Below are positions 40,684 through 48,565 of a stretch of 64,000 nucleotides of DNA, one piece after another (the first letter of the stretch is position 1; the number at the start of each line of letters is the position of its first letter). The notes under the pieces are model-generated. The model was not told the DNA's origin and ran no database searches. It was given only the letters and a program-made list of their open reading frames with translations. The stretch comes from Porcincola intestinalis (GTDB lineage Bacteria; Bacillota; Clostridia; Lachnospirales; Lachnospiraceae): the NCBI RefSeq assembly GCF_009696445.1, contig NZ_VULZ01000001.1, positions 186,001 through 250,000 on the forward strand. Reading direction: 5' to 3'. The position numbers were made by a program, and so were the translations under genes.

Positions 40684-41174
40684 TTGTTATCCTCCGTGTA
40701 GGTTATTCCGAGTTCGTCCAATGTATATTCTTTATCCAGTTCCATTCCGGCATACATTTTTCCTGAATCAAAACTGGGAAATGTGAAATCCCCATCACCA
40801 ATTGCTATATACAAGTATTCTTTGCTGTAGATGTCTTCACTAATATCCCTGTGTTTTACAACATCGCCCACTTTCTCATGGAATGGTTTTAGAAACGATT
40901 TGAGATATTCTCTCTCTACGTCATCAAGGATCTGTGGATTGTAAATGTCTTTAATTAGTGTCGGCTCCTTATCTTCCCACTTGATCGATTTAAACATGTG
41001 GTTGAAAACAAAGAATTCACCTGATCTACTAAATGCTTCATTCCAACAAGTATCTTGTTTTATGGGTTTTTCCTTGTGAACGTATATATTTCCATAGCTG
41101 TTTCTGGATATCCACTTATATTTTTTGTCGATATTTTTTGCTATCACTTTTTCGTCTTCTGTAAATTTTTTCAT
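40680..41174 (-). CDS. Hypothetical phage protein
   Basis: 164 residues, soluble, with many aromatic and charged residues (KYKWISRNSYGNIYVHKEKP, then MFKSIKWEDKEPTL). It overlaps the preceding Cys-rich gene by 4 bases. The gene is AT-rich like that neighbour, so the pair may have arrived together. I recognise no family. Confidence 0.6.
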   Translation of the reverse strand: MKKFTEDEKVIAKNIDKKYKWISRNSYGNIYVHKEKPIKQDTCWNEAFSRSGEFFVFNHMFKSIKWEDKEPTLIKDIYNPQILDDVEREYLKSFLKPFHEKVGDVVKHRDISEDIYSKEYLYIAIGDGDFTFPSFDSGKMYAGMELDKEYTLDELGITYTEDNK

Positions 41175-41244
41175 CTCGCCCTCCTACTCATCCACTCCAT
41201 TTGTTAGCCAGTTGTATTTCCGTTTTCAACCAGCAGATCCAGAA

Positions 41245-41331
41245 TCATCTGCAACAATCAGCTTCATCCTTGTAGTGTTTGCAGTTCCAGTGCATCTCCA
41301 TCAAGAGTGCCAAAGCCTGATTCTTGGTCAT
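41245..41331 (-). CDS. Very small Cys-rich open frame
   Basis: 28 residues (MTKNQALALLMEMHWNCKHY, then DEADCCR) with a GGAG ribosome site 9 bases upstream. The size makes it uncertain; codon style and position in an otherwise empty 175-base gap support it. Confidence 0.3.
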   Translation of the reverse strand: MTKNQALALLMEMHWNCKHYKDEADCCR

Positions 41332-41349
41332 GATCGAGGCTCTCCTTTC

Positions 41350-41757
41350 TTACTGTTTCCCGCTGAGACTCTGTACAATCTTCTTTATCGATTCCTCAAA
41401 GTGCCCTTTTCCGTAGATCTCGTCGAAGACTTCTTTCTGGAACCTGTCCTGGAGCACTCGCTCATAGACCTCGATTGCCCGGCCGATGTACCGCATGTTC
41501 CCGGCAGTCAGCTTCACTGTGTATTCTTTCGCGTCTGGAATCCCGCCCCATCTCCAGTCGTAGGTCTGTACCATGAGATCGTGCGGTGTATCCCCATCCG
41601 AGTCCCCGCCGAACATGTCAGTCTTCTCGAGCATGTCTTCGCGTACCAGCGCAAGATGGAGTCCCAGCGGATGGCACTGTCTTTCGTTCAGAAGATCTAT
41701 CGCCTGTCTGATCGTCATCGTATCCCTCGATTCTTCCATCATTTCTTTCGCTGTCAT
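41350..41757 (-). CDS. Hypothetical early phage protein
   Basis: 135 residues. A helical N-terminus (MTIRQAIDLLNERQCHPLG) leads into a middle with GGDSDGDTPHDLMVQTYDW and a helical C-terminus. The start overlaps the stop of the upstream gene. No family recognised. Confidence 0.55.
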   Translation of the reverse strand: MTAKEMMEESRDTMTIRQAIDLLNERQCHPLGLHLALVREDMLEKTDMFGGDSDGDTPHDLMVQTYDWRWGGIPDAKEYTVKLTAGNMRYIGRAIEVYERVLQDRFQKEVFDEIYGKGHFEESIKKIVQSLSGKQ

Positions 41758-42140
41758 CGCTGATCCACCACCTTCATGATGTTCTTGGAAAGTTTATCGT
41801 TCACGCTATTGGCCTGGTCCATGAAGCGCTCGTATCTCTTGTAGGCTGCATTCGCCTCGTCGAAGATCCGGAGCTTCTTTACGATGTCTTTCTCGTCGTT
41901 TACCTTCTTCACCAGGCTGACGTACTCATTCAGATTCTTCATGGCTGCATCCTGAGCAGTCTGGACAGCCTCAAGAAGTGTCCCGTTCCTCTTGTTCTCG
42001 ACCCATGCGAGGAAGGCGTCCTTGTTCGCCGGGATGCGAAATGCGCCTCCGCATCCTTCCGGCACGAAGAAGTACTGAATCAGCTCATTCTTCGTCACAT
42101 CTTCCATCGTTACGTTCGTGATCTTCGTTCTGTTCCCCAT
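41754..42140 (-). CDS. Hypothetical phage protein, helical
   Basis: 128 residues that begin MGNRTKITNVTMEDVTKNEL, with a short beta part and a long coiled-coil second half (AAMKNLNEYVSLVKKVNDEK). GGAG precedes the start. It overlaps the Lar-like gene by 56 bases. Confidence 0.55.
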   Translation of the reverse strand: MGNRTKITNVTMEDVTKNELIQYFFVPEGCGGAFRIPANKDAFLAWVENKRNGTLLEAVQTAQDAAMKNLNEYVSLVKKVNDEKDIVKKLRIFDEANAAYKRYERFMDQANSVNDKLSKNIMKVVDQR

Positions 42141-42384
42141 CGTTCACTCCTGTTCTCCGGTTCCATAAGCCGGCCATCATGTCGTAGGCTTCCCCTCTCG
42201 GCTTATGCCCGTTCGTAAATCTCTCAATCGTTGCTCCGCAGCTCATGCAGGTCACTGCGCATCTGAAGATCCTGTCCTTGTGGAAGAAATACGGCTTCGA
42301 ATAATCGTCCAGGTAATAGGCATCTCCTCCGCAGAACGGGCATGGCTTCAGGTCTTCCAGCTTGTAAGGCTTATGCTTCTTCAC
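42085..42384 (-). CDS. Lar-like restriction alleviation protein
   Basis: 99 residues. LEDLKPCPFCGGDAYYLDD and VTCMSCGATIERF provide two CxxC pairs, and AGLWNRRTG is the 'W-N-R-R' signature of the Lar family. Lar of Rac prophage reduces restriction by type I systems, and many phages carry relatives of unproven role. It fits with the phage methylase as a second anti-restriction function, which is inference. Confidence 0.75.
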   Translation of the reverse strand: MKKHKPYKLEDLKPCPFCGGDAYYLDDYSKPYFFHKDRIFRCAVTCMSCGATIERFTNGHKPRGEAYDMMAGLWNRRTGVNDGEQNEDHERNDGRCDEE

Positions 42385-42767
42385 AAGACCACCTCTCCGT
42401 GTATGCTGAATTTCTTACCTTCGTCGAATGTCTTGAATCTGAGCCCGGTCTCATCCGCGACATCATCACAGTACTTTTCAACATCCAGACCGCTTTCATA
42501 GAAGTTCTGAAATTCATCGGTCAGCGCCTGCGCCAGATCCGGAAGGCGCTTTCTGGAGCGCCAGCCGTATTTGTCATGCATGACTTTGACTGTGATCGTC
42601 AGGAACATCGTGAGGGCATCCTCAGTAGCCTTCTCTCTGACCTCCTTCATTACCCGGTCATATTCACGTTGCACCTGGATCTTCAGCGGATTCGGATTGT
42701 ATATAGGAGCCGGTTTCGATGCGGCTTTTTCATGCCGGCGCAGCTCCGCTCGTCTGTTGCTCATCAT
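42381..42767 (-). CDS. Hypothetical phage protein
   Basis: 128 residues with a basic N-terminus (SNRRAELRRHEKAASKP) and a helical middle (LTMFLTITVKVMHDKYGWRS). The pattern is common in Clostridia phages next to Lar-like genes; no function is known. It overlaps both neighbours by 4 bases. Confidence 0.6.
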   Translation of the reverse strand: MMSNRRAELRRHEKAASKPAPIYNPNPLKIQVQREYDRVMKEVREKATEDALTMFLTITVKVMHDKYGWRSRKRLPDLAQALTDEFQNFYESGLDVEKYCDDVADETGLRFKTFDEGKKFSIHGEVVL

Positions 42768-42955
42768 TCATCCTCTTCATCAATGTCTTCGATGATCGCG
42801 TACCGGCTGTGCTTCAGAAGCCCAGCTTCCTTCCTCTTGAGTGCATGGCAGATCGACGAAGAAGTTACTCCGGCGAATTCTGCCACATCCTTCATGAGAA
42901 TGCTCTGGAAGATTGGATGATCATCCTTATCACAGATCGCGTAATATTTTTTCAT
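42764..42955 (-). CDS. Small HTH-like protein
   Basis: 63 residues with a possible short helix-turn-helix (MKDVAEFAGVTSSSICHALK), followed by an acidic tail (IIEDIDEEDE). It may be a minor DNA-binding regulator. The segment resembles the 'NUMOD1'-type motif of homing nucleases as well, so the call is loose. Confidence 0.5.
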   Translation of the reverse strand: MKKYYAICDKDDHPIFQSILMKDVAEFAGVTSSSICHALKRKEAGLLKHSRYAIIEDIDEEDE

Positions 42956-43145
42956 CGCTTTCTCCCATGTAAGCTCCGCAATTCGGACAGTACATGAACT
43001 GTTCCTCTATCCATCCTTTGTCTACGGAGAAATGTTTTCCGCATTGGGAACACCATCCTTCTGCGATAAAGCATTCCTCGTCTATCGGCTGTATCTGATG
43101 CAGCCACCTCCCCCGGAGTGTTGTCTTACTGAACTTTATCCCCAT
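42930..43145 (-). CDS. Zinc-ribbon protein
   Basis: 71 residues with WCSQCGKHFSV and MYCPNCGAYM (two CxxC pairs) after an N-terminal strand pair. It overlaps neighbours at both ends. This is the 'phage zinc-ribbon' type repeated through the early region. Confidence 0.65.
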   Translation of the reverse strand: MGIKFSKTTLRGRWLHQIQPIDEECFIAEGWCSQCGKHFSVDKGWIEEQFMYCPNCGAYMGESDEKILRDL

Positions 43146-43279
43146 CTCTCAGAAGACCCCTCCATCCATGGAAACGTTGGCGTAATCTCCTGACACGTTG
43201 CCGTGTAGTGATCGATGTTGATCTTGTCGCCGATCTCAGGGCAGTTTGTTTCAACTTCTATCATGCGTTTTACTTTCAT
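43136..43279 (-). CDS. Small hypothetical protein
   Basis: 47 residues (MKVKRMIEVETNCPEIGDKI, ending SSERWG). The stop overlaps the start of the zinc-ribbon gene. Coding style matches the neighbours. Confidence 0.45.
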   Translation of the reverse strand: MKVKRMIEVETNCPEIGDKINIDHYTATCQEITPTFPWMEGSSERWG

Positions 43280-43314
43280 TTTTTGTCCGCTCCTCTTATC
43301 GCTTGCCTTTCCTC

Positions 43315-43560
43315 TTATCGCTTGTATCTGACGGTGTTCCCGTCCTGCATCTCGATGTCTATCCAGTCAGGGTACTGAGATACCTGATATGCTTCATAAC
43401 GTGTAAAGGTCGGGTCCTTTCCGCTTTTGTACGGGTGGAATTTCATTGACTTTGTCAGCTTCTTTGGCTTGATGTGCGCTGCTTCGCATTTTTCGGCTTC
43501 TTGCCTGTTGGCGTACCTTGTTTTGCAAATCTCACAAACATAAACCGTTGTCTCTTTCAT
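43315..43560 (-). CDS. C2H2-type zinc-finger-like phage protein
   Basis: 81 residues. VYVCEICKTRYANRQEAEKC and EAAHIKPKK give a C-x2-C-x(12)-C-x3-H pattern near the start. The remainder is beta-rich and ends in TVRYKR. It may bind nucleic acid. Function is unknown. Confidence 0.6.
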   Translation of the reverse strand: MKETTVYVCEICKTRYANRQEAEKCEAAHIKPKKLTKSMKFHPYKSGKDPTFTRYEAYQVSQYPDWIDIEMQDGNTVRYKR

Positions 43561-43622
43561 TCGTCTATCCTCTCAATCTTCGGTATGCATCATCATCCCT
43601 ACGGCTTTTTCTGCTAACTGCA

Positions 43623-44288
43623 TTACGATTCCTCCTTCTCGAAATCTCGGTATCGACCACTGACTTCATTCTCTGCGTAGTAGAGGTTGTAGTCATTCTG
43701 CTCGATGTACCACCACAGCTTCTTGTGGCCCATGCGAAGATAGTCCTCAAGGTAGTGCTGTTCAGTGTATTTATCATCAACCAACTGCCGGAAGCTTAAT
43801 TCGTCAATTTCAGAGCTATTTTTCACGAACAGGGCAATGTCCATAATGTCAGCAATGGTGTAGTCCGCAGTTACTACAAATACTGCCCGAGTAATTTCGT
43901 CACCAATCCGGCGAATGTGCGAAAGCTGGTCGATACTATTTGCATGATATACAACCCGGAAGCAGTCATAGAACGGAAAAGAAGTCTCGTCAGTCATGTA
44001 ACTGGTATGCATTTCCACAAGGACAGAACATATGCTGCCATTGATGTGGCACTTACGAACAATACCGAATAACTTTCGATACCAGTCAACGTGTTTCTCA
44101 TACTCATAGAGTGGGTCTCCGCCTCCGGAGATAGAAATAATGTTGCACCTAGTCTCTTTCAAGGCTTTCTCGAGACTGTCCAACCCGGCGAGTGTTGTTC
44201 TTGGAATATGAAGATTATTCTTCTTCACGATGCAGTAGGGGCATTTGTAATGACACCCAAAGTTCGTAATAATACTTATGTAATTCAT
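43623..44288 (-). CDS. Radical SAM protein
   Basis: 221 residues. The cluster motif FGCHYKCPYCIVKKN (C-x3-C-x2-C) at residues 10-24 binds the 4Fe-4S cluster, and SISGGGDPLYE is the SAM-binding glycine motif. The protein is short, a minimal TIM-barrel form with no auxiliary-cluster domain. It is not an obvious QueE, NrdG or MoaA. A phage radical SAM enzyme might modify a nucleotide, tRNA or peptide. The second such protein in this element is 3 kb upstream. AT-richer codons suggest separate acquisition. Confidence 0.82.
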   Translation of the reverse strand: MNYISIITNFGCHYKCPYCIVKKNNLHIPRTTLAGLDSLEKALKETRCNIISISGGGDPLYEYEKHVDWYRKLFGIVRKCHINGSICSVLVEMHTSYMTDETSFPFYDCFRVVYHANSIDQLSHIRRIGDEITRAVFVVTADYTIADIMDIALFVKNSSEIDELSFRQLVDDKYTEQHYLEDYLRMGHKKLWWYIEQNDYNLYYAENEVSGRYRDFEKEES

Positions 44289-44336
44289 TACAGCGACTCC
44301 TTTAGTGTGACCTTGACCTTTTGCGATTCCCGAATT

Positions 44337-44522
44337 TTATCCTTCATCTTCCGCCCCTTTCCACTTGTTAGCTGGATCTCCGCAGGCTCCCTCTGATGTG
44401 CAAGTATCATTCTCTATGTCGTAATCAGCACAACCTATGCACGGATTTCCCAGATAGCAATACTTGCAACGATACTTGCAATCCAAATCTTCATATCCGT
44501 AACATAATTCACACGCATCCAT
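44337..44522 (-). CDS. Cysteine-rich small protein
   Basis: 61 residues from MDACELCYGYEDLDCKYRCK; the longer frame overlaps the next gene and lacks a ribosome site. It contains about nine cysteines (C-x2-C, C-x3-C-x2-C, C-x2-C, then CTSEGACGDP). This looks like a multi-metal or cluster-binding protein. It directly precedes the radical SAM gene. Confidence 0.55.
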   Translation of the reverse strand: MDACELCYGYEDLDCKYRCKYCYLGNPCIGCADYDIENDTCTSEGACGDPANKWKGAEDEG

Positions 44523-44841
44523 CGTCAATCTCCTCGTCCATCTTTGCTCCGCAGTGTGGACAAAATACATATCCCAACTCGTTAATGGACTCTTGCCTAG
44601 GCGTGAATACGGCTCGTTCACAATTTGAGCATACGAATTTATATGCTTTTCCTGTGCGCTGATTCGGGTCTAATGTAAACCAGTGCGCATGCACCACCGG
44701 CAAGGAATCAATAGTCTCTTCATGTTCAATCATGTCGGCAAATTCTGAACCTGCATCATCTCCAGTAAAAGCATCTGTCCAATGGTCTCGGATCCAATCT
44801 CCTAACGTTTTCTCCAGTGCATCAGCATTAATCGGTCTCAT
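44509..44841 (-). CDS. Zinc-ribbon protein with 'RPIDADAL'-type start
   Basis: 110 residues from MRPINADALEKTLGDWIRDH, a start commonly seen in Clostridia phage proteins. It has a zinc ribbon in the second half (FVCSNCERAVF, VFCPHCGAKM). Longer frames run through the upstream gene. Function is unknown. Confidence 0.65.
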   Translation of the reverse strand: MRPINADALEKTLGDWIRDHWTDAFTGDDAGSEFADMIEHEETIDSLPVVHAHWFTLDPNQRTGKAYKFVCSNCERAVFTPRQESINELGYVFCPHCGAKMDEEIDDGCV

Positions 44842-45082
44842 ATTTTCCCTCCAAAATGTTTTCAACCGCTTTCTCTGCGCGGTTCTTCCCGATCCCAGAC
44901 ACATCGATGATCCGTTTGCGCAGCTCATCCTCTGTGAGCAGGACGCAGTCGTTGAATTCTTTTTCACCTTCCCGGAGTCCGTCTTCAAACCCTGACCGGT
45001 AAATGCTCTCTACCCAGCGACTGAACTGATTCAGACTCATGCGCTGCACGGTTTTGAATGTTTTAAAATCAACGGCTTTCAT
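44828..45082 (-). CDS. Hypothetical protein with helix-hairpin-helix-like motif
   Basis: 84 residues. The C-terminal DELRKRIIDVSGIGKNRAEK looks like a helix-hairpin-helix DNA-binding motif (V-x-G-I-G-x-x-x-A). It overlaps both neighbours by 14 bases. A DNA-binding role is plausible but not shown. Confidence 0.5.
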   Translation of the reverse strand: MKAVDFKTFKTVQRMSLNQFSRWVESIYRSGFEDGLREGEKEFNDCVLLTEDELRKRIIDVSGIGKNRAEKAVENILEGKYETD

Positions 45083-45452
45083 CTCCTGGCTTCTCCTCCA
45101 TCAGCAGGTCAGCAGGATCGATGCCGTATTCCCACATGAAATTTTTCAGCCAGTCCTGAAGCCAACCGTCGCCGTGCGCTTTGTTTGTGTCCGGCAGCAT
45201 GTCTGACAGGCCATTCACCATAGCGTCGACAATGGACCAATCAAAATCCGAACGCTCCGGCTGCAGCAGCTTCTGCCGGTCGTCCCAATCGGTGAACTTC
45301 TCCTGGCATTCCAGCTCATACAATGCACGATGCAAGCCCGCTGCGTATCCCCTTCCGTATGTATCCCATGTACCCCCGAGATCAGGTGGAGTGCATTCCA
45401 TCAGGATTTTAGTCAGCTCATCGTGCATTTTGTCGTAATTAGTAAATCTCAT
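45069..45452 (-). CDS. Hypothetical early phage protein
   Basis: 127 residues, acidic, rich in Trp and Asp (PDLGGTWDTYGRGYAAGLHR, then WLQDWLKNFMWEYGIDPADL). No family recognised. It is encoded in a tight block of small early genes. Confidence 0.5.
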   Translation of the reverse strand: MRFTNYDKMHDELTKILMECTPPDLGGTWDTYGRGYAAGLHRALYELECQEKFTDWDDRQKLLQPERSDFDWSIVDAMVNGLSDMLPDTNKAHGDGWLQDWLKNFMWEYGIDPADLLMEEKPGDESR

Positions 45453-45467
45453 ACGCGCGCCCTCCCT

Positions 45468-45704
45468 TCACAGCCTGTTCAGCGGGCAGTCAACGCAGTA
45501 CCGATTCACCAGATCGCTATACTTTTCATCGTCGGCATCCTTGACCTCCTGTGTGTTGCCTCCCCGAAAGCGGAGGACCGCTCTCTGCGTCCATGGCCCG
45601 TAGGTCTTGTACTCGATGCTGATCAGGTCGTTCCCAGCAACCGTCAGCTGAAGAGCCCTGCAGAGTGCATCGCAGATTGCCTGCTTGTCTTCGTCGATCA
45701 TCAT
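45468..45704 (-). CDS. Hypothetical early phage protein
   Basis: 78 residues with a helical start (EDKQAICDALCRALQL), a strand pair and a final YCVDCPLNRL that could join a metal site. It overlaps the upstream gene by 4 bases. No family recognised. Confidence 0.5.
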   Translation of the reverse strand: MMIDEDKQAICDALCRALQLTVAGNDLISIEYKTYGPWTQRAVLRFRGGNTQEVKDADDEKYSDLVNRYCVDCPLNRL

Positions 45705-46192
45705 GCCATGCGCTCCTTCCGGGTATGTCTCTTGTCCCAGGTGTGTCCTCTCAGGACCTTCATCTCATCTGGTTCCATCCAGTCGATCTCCCATACGAAG
45801 TCTCCGTTGAAGATCCTCTTGATGTTGATCGTCCCGATCCGCAGCGGGTAAAGCATCCGGTAGTTGTACTTAGGCATGCACACCTCGTCGACCTCCATCA
45901 TCCGTATCACTGATCCGAATCCCAGGTCCGACTTTGGATCTCTGTACCTTCCCTTCGCCATGCGGATTCCAGGAAGGTCTCCGCATGGTGCAAACTCGAC
46001 CACTCTCTGGAAGCTCACGACTCCGCTGAGGTAATGCAGCCTTGTCTCCGGTTTTGGGTCTGCCGGGAAGAAGCAGATCCCCTTGCTCGAGGATGCATAT
46101 CCTTCCCGGCGCCACTCCGTGTTCCCTGAGATGGTCTCTCCGTCCAGGAACCTGTAAAGCTCCCGGGTGCTCATAAACCGAACAAGGTTCAT
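45701..46192 (-). CDS. Hypothetical phage protein
   Basis: 163 residues. The opening (VRFMSTRELYRFLDGETISG) and GICFFPADPKPETRLHYLSG look like a compact alpha/beta enzyme-like fold, loosely reminiscent of ADP-ribosyltransferase-like phage proteins, but I see no clear catalytic triad. It overlaps the next upstream gene by 4 bases. Confidence 0.5.
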   Translation of the reverse strand: MNLVRFMSTRELYRFLDGETISGNTEWRREGYASSSKGICFFPADPKPETRLHYLSGVVSFQRVVEFAPCGDLPGIRMAKGRYRDPKSDLGFGSVIRMMEVDEVCMPKYNYRMLYPLRIGTINIKRIFNGDFVWEIDWMEPDEMKVLRGHTWDKRHTRKERMA

Positions 46193-46503
46193 TTCTCATA
46201 TCCCTTTTCAAGTCTGATGTCGTAGGCTTTGTAATATTCCGGGTCTGCGTTCTCATCTCTTCCGTAGATCGCATCCTCGAGCTCTCCAAGTCTCCTAACA
46301 GCCATCGAGTAGTCGAAGAATGCTTCATATGTTCCAAACTCACCTGGTACCGCTCTATGTCCGGCAATCGTATACTCGAATGAACCCGGAAGGCTTTTCT
46401 CTGTCATACGACTCTGGGTGAATCCACCTTCGCCATCCGCCCTTGGGATGACCTTGATGGTTTTCTGGATGATTTCTGTATCAACTTTCTTCGGCATTTT
46501 CAT
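46189..46503 (-). CDS. Hypothetical early phage protein
   Basis: 104 residues from MKMPKKVDTEIIQKTIKVIP (a start two codons later is equally possible). A beta-rich N-terminal half leads to a helical C-terminus (AVRRLGELEDAIYGRDENAD). No family recognised. Confidence 0.5.
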   Translation of the reverse strand: MKMPKKVDTEIIQKTIKVIPRADGEGGFTQSRMTEKSLPGSFEYTIAGHRAVPGEFGTYEAFFDYSMAVRRLGELEDAIYGRDENADPEYYKAYDIRLEKGYEK

Positions 46504-46657
46504 TCTCCTTGTACGGCTCAGGGAGCGGCATCCATGCAATCACCATTCCGTCCTCATCCCATTTCCCGTTTTCAAATCCACACATACCTGTGAATGCCTC
46601 AGCCTGCCCGCATAGTTCTCCATCCATAGTCGCTAGATATGTTCCATCCTCCGGCAT
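46481..46657 (-). CDS. DUF551-like protein
   Basis: 58 residues from MPEDGTYLATMDGELCGQAE, ending with VIAWMPLPEPYKE, the typical close of DUF551 phage proteins. The family's usual opening (W-I-x-C-S-E-R-x-P) is present in the same frame just upstream, but without an ATG, and an in-frame TGA (the stop of the HTH gene) precedes it. The true start may be a non-ATG codon, or the product may arise by readthrough. Confidence 0.6.
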   Translation of the reverse strand: MPEDGTYLATMDGELCGQAEAFTGMCGFENGKWDEDGMVIAWMPLPEPYKENENAEES

Positions 46658-46687
46658 CCTCTCGCTGCACAGTATCCATTTTCCTGG

Positions 46688-46909
46688 TCATCCATCTTTC
46701 TTATCTGTTTTCCCAAGGAGGTAGTCGGTTGTCACCCCGAGTACATTCGCGATGTTAGCCAGGATAGGGCCATTCGGAACCCTTGCTCCGCTCACGAATC
46801 TGCTCATCGAAACTTCTGTTGTCATGACCTTCTCAGCCAGTTGGCGCTGCGTCATTCCCTTCTCACGCAACAGCTCGTTGATTCTCTTCCCTGTGATGTT
46901 CTCGTTCAT
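46688..46909 (-). CDS. XRE-family HTH regulator (early region)
   Basis: 73 residues from MNENITGKRINELLREKGMT; ribosome site AGGAGGG upstream. The HTH segment is TQRQLAEKVMTTEVSMSRFV, followed by the standard NGPILANIANVLGVTTDYLL tail. It may regulate a subset of early genes. It overlaps the upstream gene by 4 bases. Confidence 0.8.
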   Translation of the reverse strand: MNENITGKRINELLREKGMTQRQLAEKVMTTEVSMSRFVSGARVPNGPILANIANVLGVTTDYLLGKTDKKDG

Positions 46910-47124
46910 GCTTTGGCCCTCCTGTGTGCTTCCCATGAAGCGGTGTACCCGATCTTCATCAGTGTGTTGGTAAGAATCCCAAGTGCTCTTGGGCTCAAGT
47001 CGTCTTCGAATACCAGGACTCCGTCGACTATCTTGCACGGGAATCCTAGATCTGACATCTTTCTCTGCGCTTCATCCTTTGGAATTGATGCTATTGGTGC
47101 CTTTTCCTTCTTCACTCTTGCCAT
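46906..47124 (-). CDS. Hypothetical early phage protein
   Basis: 72 residues from MARVKKEKAPIASIPKDEAQ; a GGAAAGAG site lies upstream. The basic N-terminus precedes an alpha/beta core (GFPCKIVDGVLVFEDDLSPR). No family recognised. Confidence 0.5.
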   Translation of the reverse strand: MARVKKEKAPIASIPKDEAQRKMSDLGFPCKIVDGVLVFEDDLSPRALGILTNTLMKIGYTASWEAHRRAKA

Positions 47125-47482
47125 ATCTCTTTCCACCTCTTCTGACGATCTCGATGGCGCTGATGTAAGCACGGTACATGGCGATGTTGGAAATCCGGTC
47201 GGCATCATCCAGCGCGTCCTTCGATCTCTGAAGTGTCAGGTCCCGCATCCGGAAGAGCTCGTCCAGCACCCTTGCCAGGTTGAAGGTATCTCCGGTGACC
47301 ATGTTCCTGAACTCAAGGATGTGGTCCGTCCGATCGTCTCTCCGCTCATTCAGCTTGGTTTCCAGATAAGCCAGCGGTGCGATGAGGAGTGCCAGCACGA
47401 CCATCTCCGTGTTTCCGTCCAGGATCCCGAGCAGGCCTCCGGATACCGCGATCGTGATTATCAGTGTCATCGTCACATCCAT
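47072..47482 (-). CDS. Small membrane protein
   Basis: 136 residues with two hydrophobic helices near the N-terminus (about residues 5-21 and 26-43) and a long charged helical C-terminal part. It overlaps the next gene downstream by 53 bases. It may act at the membrane, for example in superinfection exclusion, but nothing in the sequence proves that. Confidence 0.55.
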   Translation of the reverse strand: MDVTMTLIITIAVSGGLLGILDGNTEMVVLALLIAPLAYLETKLNERRDDRTDHILEFRNMVTGDTFNLARVLDELFRMRDLTLQRSKDALDDADRISNIAMYRAYISAIEIVRRGGKRYGKSEEGKGTNSINSKG

Positions 47483-47485
47483 GAA

Positions 47486-48556
47486 TCATGTCCTCACTTT
47501 TCTCTTCTTCACCGGCAGCTCTTTCCGGATCCCCTCCCGGACGTGCTCGTAGTCGAGTCCGTGTTCCTCGCAGAACTTTTCGAGGCAGTCCCAGCACATG
47601 TATCCGATGCTGTGCGATCCGTAGCCTCTGGTGGAAAGCCTGCCGCTGATCCCGACCATACTCGACTTGTCGGTGACCTTGCCGCACATCATGCAGCTTG
47701 CTTCTAGCTTCTTCCTGGTCTTGATCGACCGCTTGCGGACCAGAAGTTCCGGTGGGTATTCCCGCAGCATGTTCTTTTCCCCGATGAATGGGATCAGGCT
47801 GTCCTTCATGAACACCGGAATTTCCTTCGACCTTGCGAAGGCCACCGCCTGTTTGACCCACTCTCTTTCCGGGTAGACCTTTTTGCAGTTCTGTCCTGTC
47901 TGAGCTCCCATGATCATCCAGTCGAAAGGCTTTTTACCGGTATCGAACTCCGTGAAATCCAGCGGTCCCAGCATCGGCTCATAGCTGATGAATGTGTGAT
48001 ATTGTTCCTCTGGAGGAAGGAAGCCGATCCGGTTCTTGTCCGACTCTGAAGTAACCGATGTCCCGTACCAGAAGTTGCTTTTATCCAGCAGCATTCCCTT
48101 TCCGATCAGCTCCTGGTACCGCTTCGGATTCTTCGTCAGGAACAGGTAGTAATTCAGCTCGAACATCCCGCAGAGGTCGAAGATCTTCTGAATCCAGTCG
48201 TCCGGGACCCAGTTTCCGAAGGTGTCGCTCATGGCTCCCACGAATACCCGCTTGCTCCGACCCCGCATGATCCTCTTCTCAGTTGTCTCGTCGGTCATCT
48301 TGTAAAGATGCAGTGTCGGCTCGAACCCGAATGGGTAGATGATCTGCCGGCCGTCCTCGTTGAAGAACGGATCCTTCAGGATGTAGAGTCCGTCTTCCGT
48401 GACCGTATATTTCTCTGTCTGTGACAGGTTCCATCGGGTATCCCCCGAGAACCGTCTCGTTAATGCTTTCGCGTAGCAGTACGGGCATCCATTCCGGCAC
48501 CCCGATATGATGTCCAGCGTGGCGTCGCACCACTCGATCTTTGAATAAACTCCCAT
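47486..48556 (-). CDS. Radical-SAM-like phage protein, DUF5131 (Gp37/Gp68) family
   Basis: 356 residues. SGCRNGCPYCYAKALTRRF at residues 18-36 holds the C-x3-C-x2-C cluster motif, and YLFLTKNPKRYQELI, YGTSVTSESDKNRI and the final WMIMGAQTGQNCK are hallmarks of Gp37/Gp68 proteins known from mycobacteriophages and many prophages. A C-terminal zinc-binding segment (SCMMCGKVTD, MCWDCLEKFC) is extra. The reaction is unknown; the genomic habit suggests modification of a nucleic acid or nucleotide. Confidence 0.9.
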   Translation of the reverse strand: MGVYSKIEWCDATLDIISGCRNGCPYCYAKALTRRFSGDTRWNLSQTEKYTVTEDGLYILKDPFFNEDGRQIIYPFGFEPTLHLYKMTDETTEKRIMRGRSKRVFVGAMSDTFGNWVPDDWIQKIFDLCGMFELNYYLFLTKNPKRYQELIGKGMLLDKSNFWYGTSVTSESDKNRIGFLPPEEQYHTFISYEPMLGPLDFTEFDTGKKPFDWMIMGAQTGQNCKKVYPEREWVKQAVAFARSKEIPVFMKDSLIPFIGEKNMLREYPPELLVRKRSIKTRKKLEASCMMCGKVTDKSSMVGISGRLSTRGYGSHSIGYMCWDCLEKFCEEHGLDYEHVREGIRKELPVKKRKVRT

Positions 48557-48565
48557 ATTCGCTCC

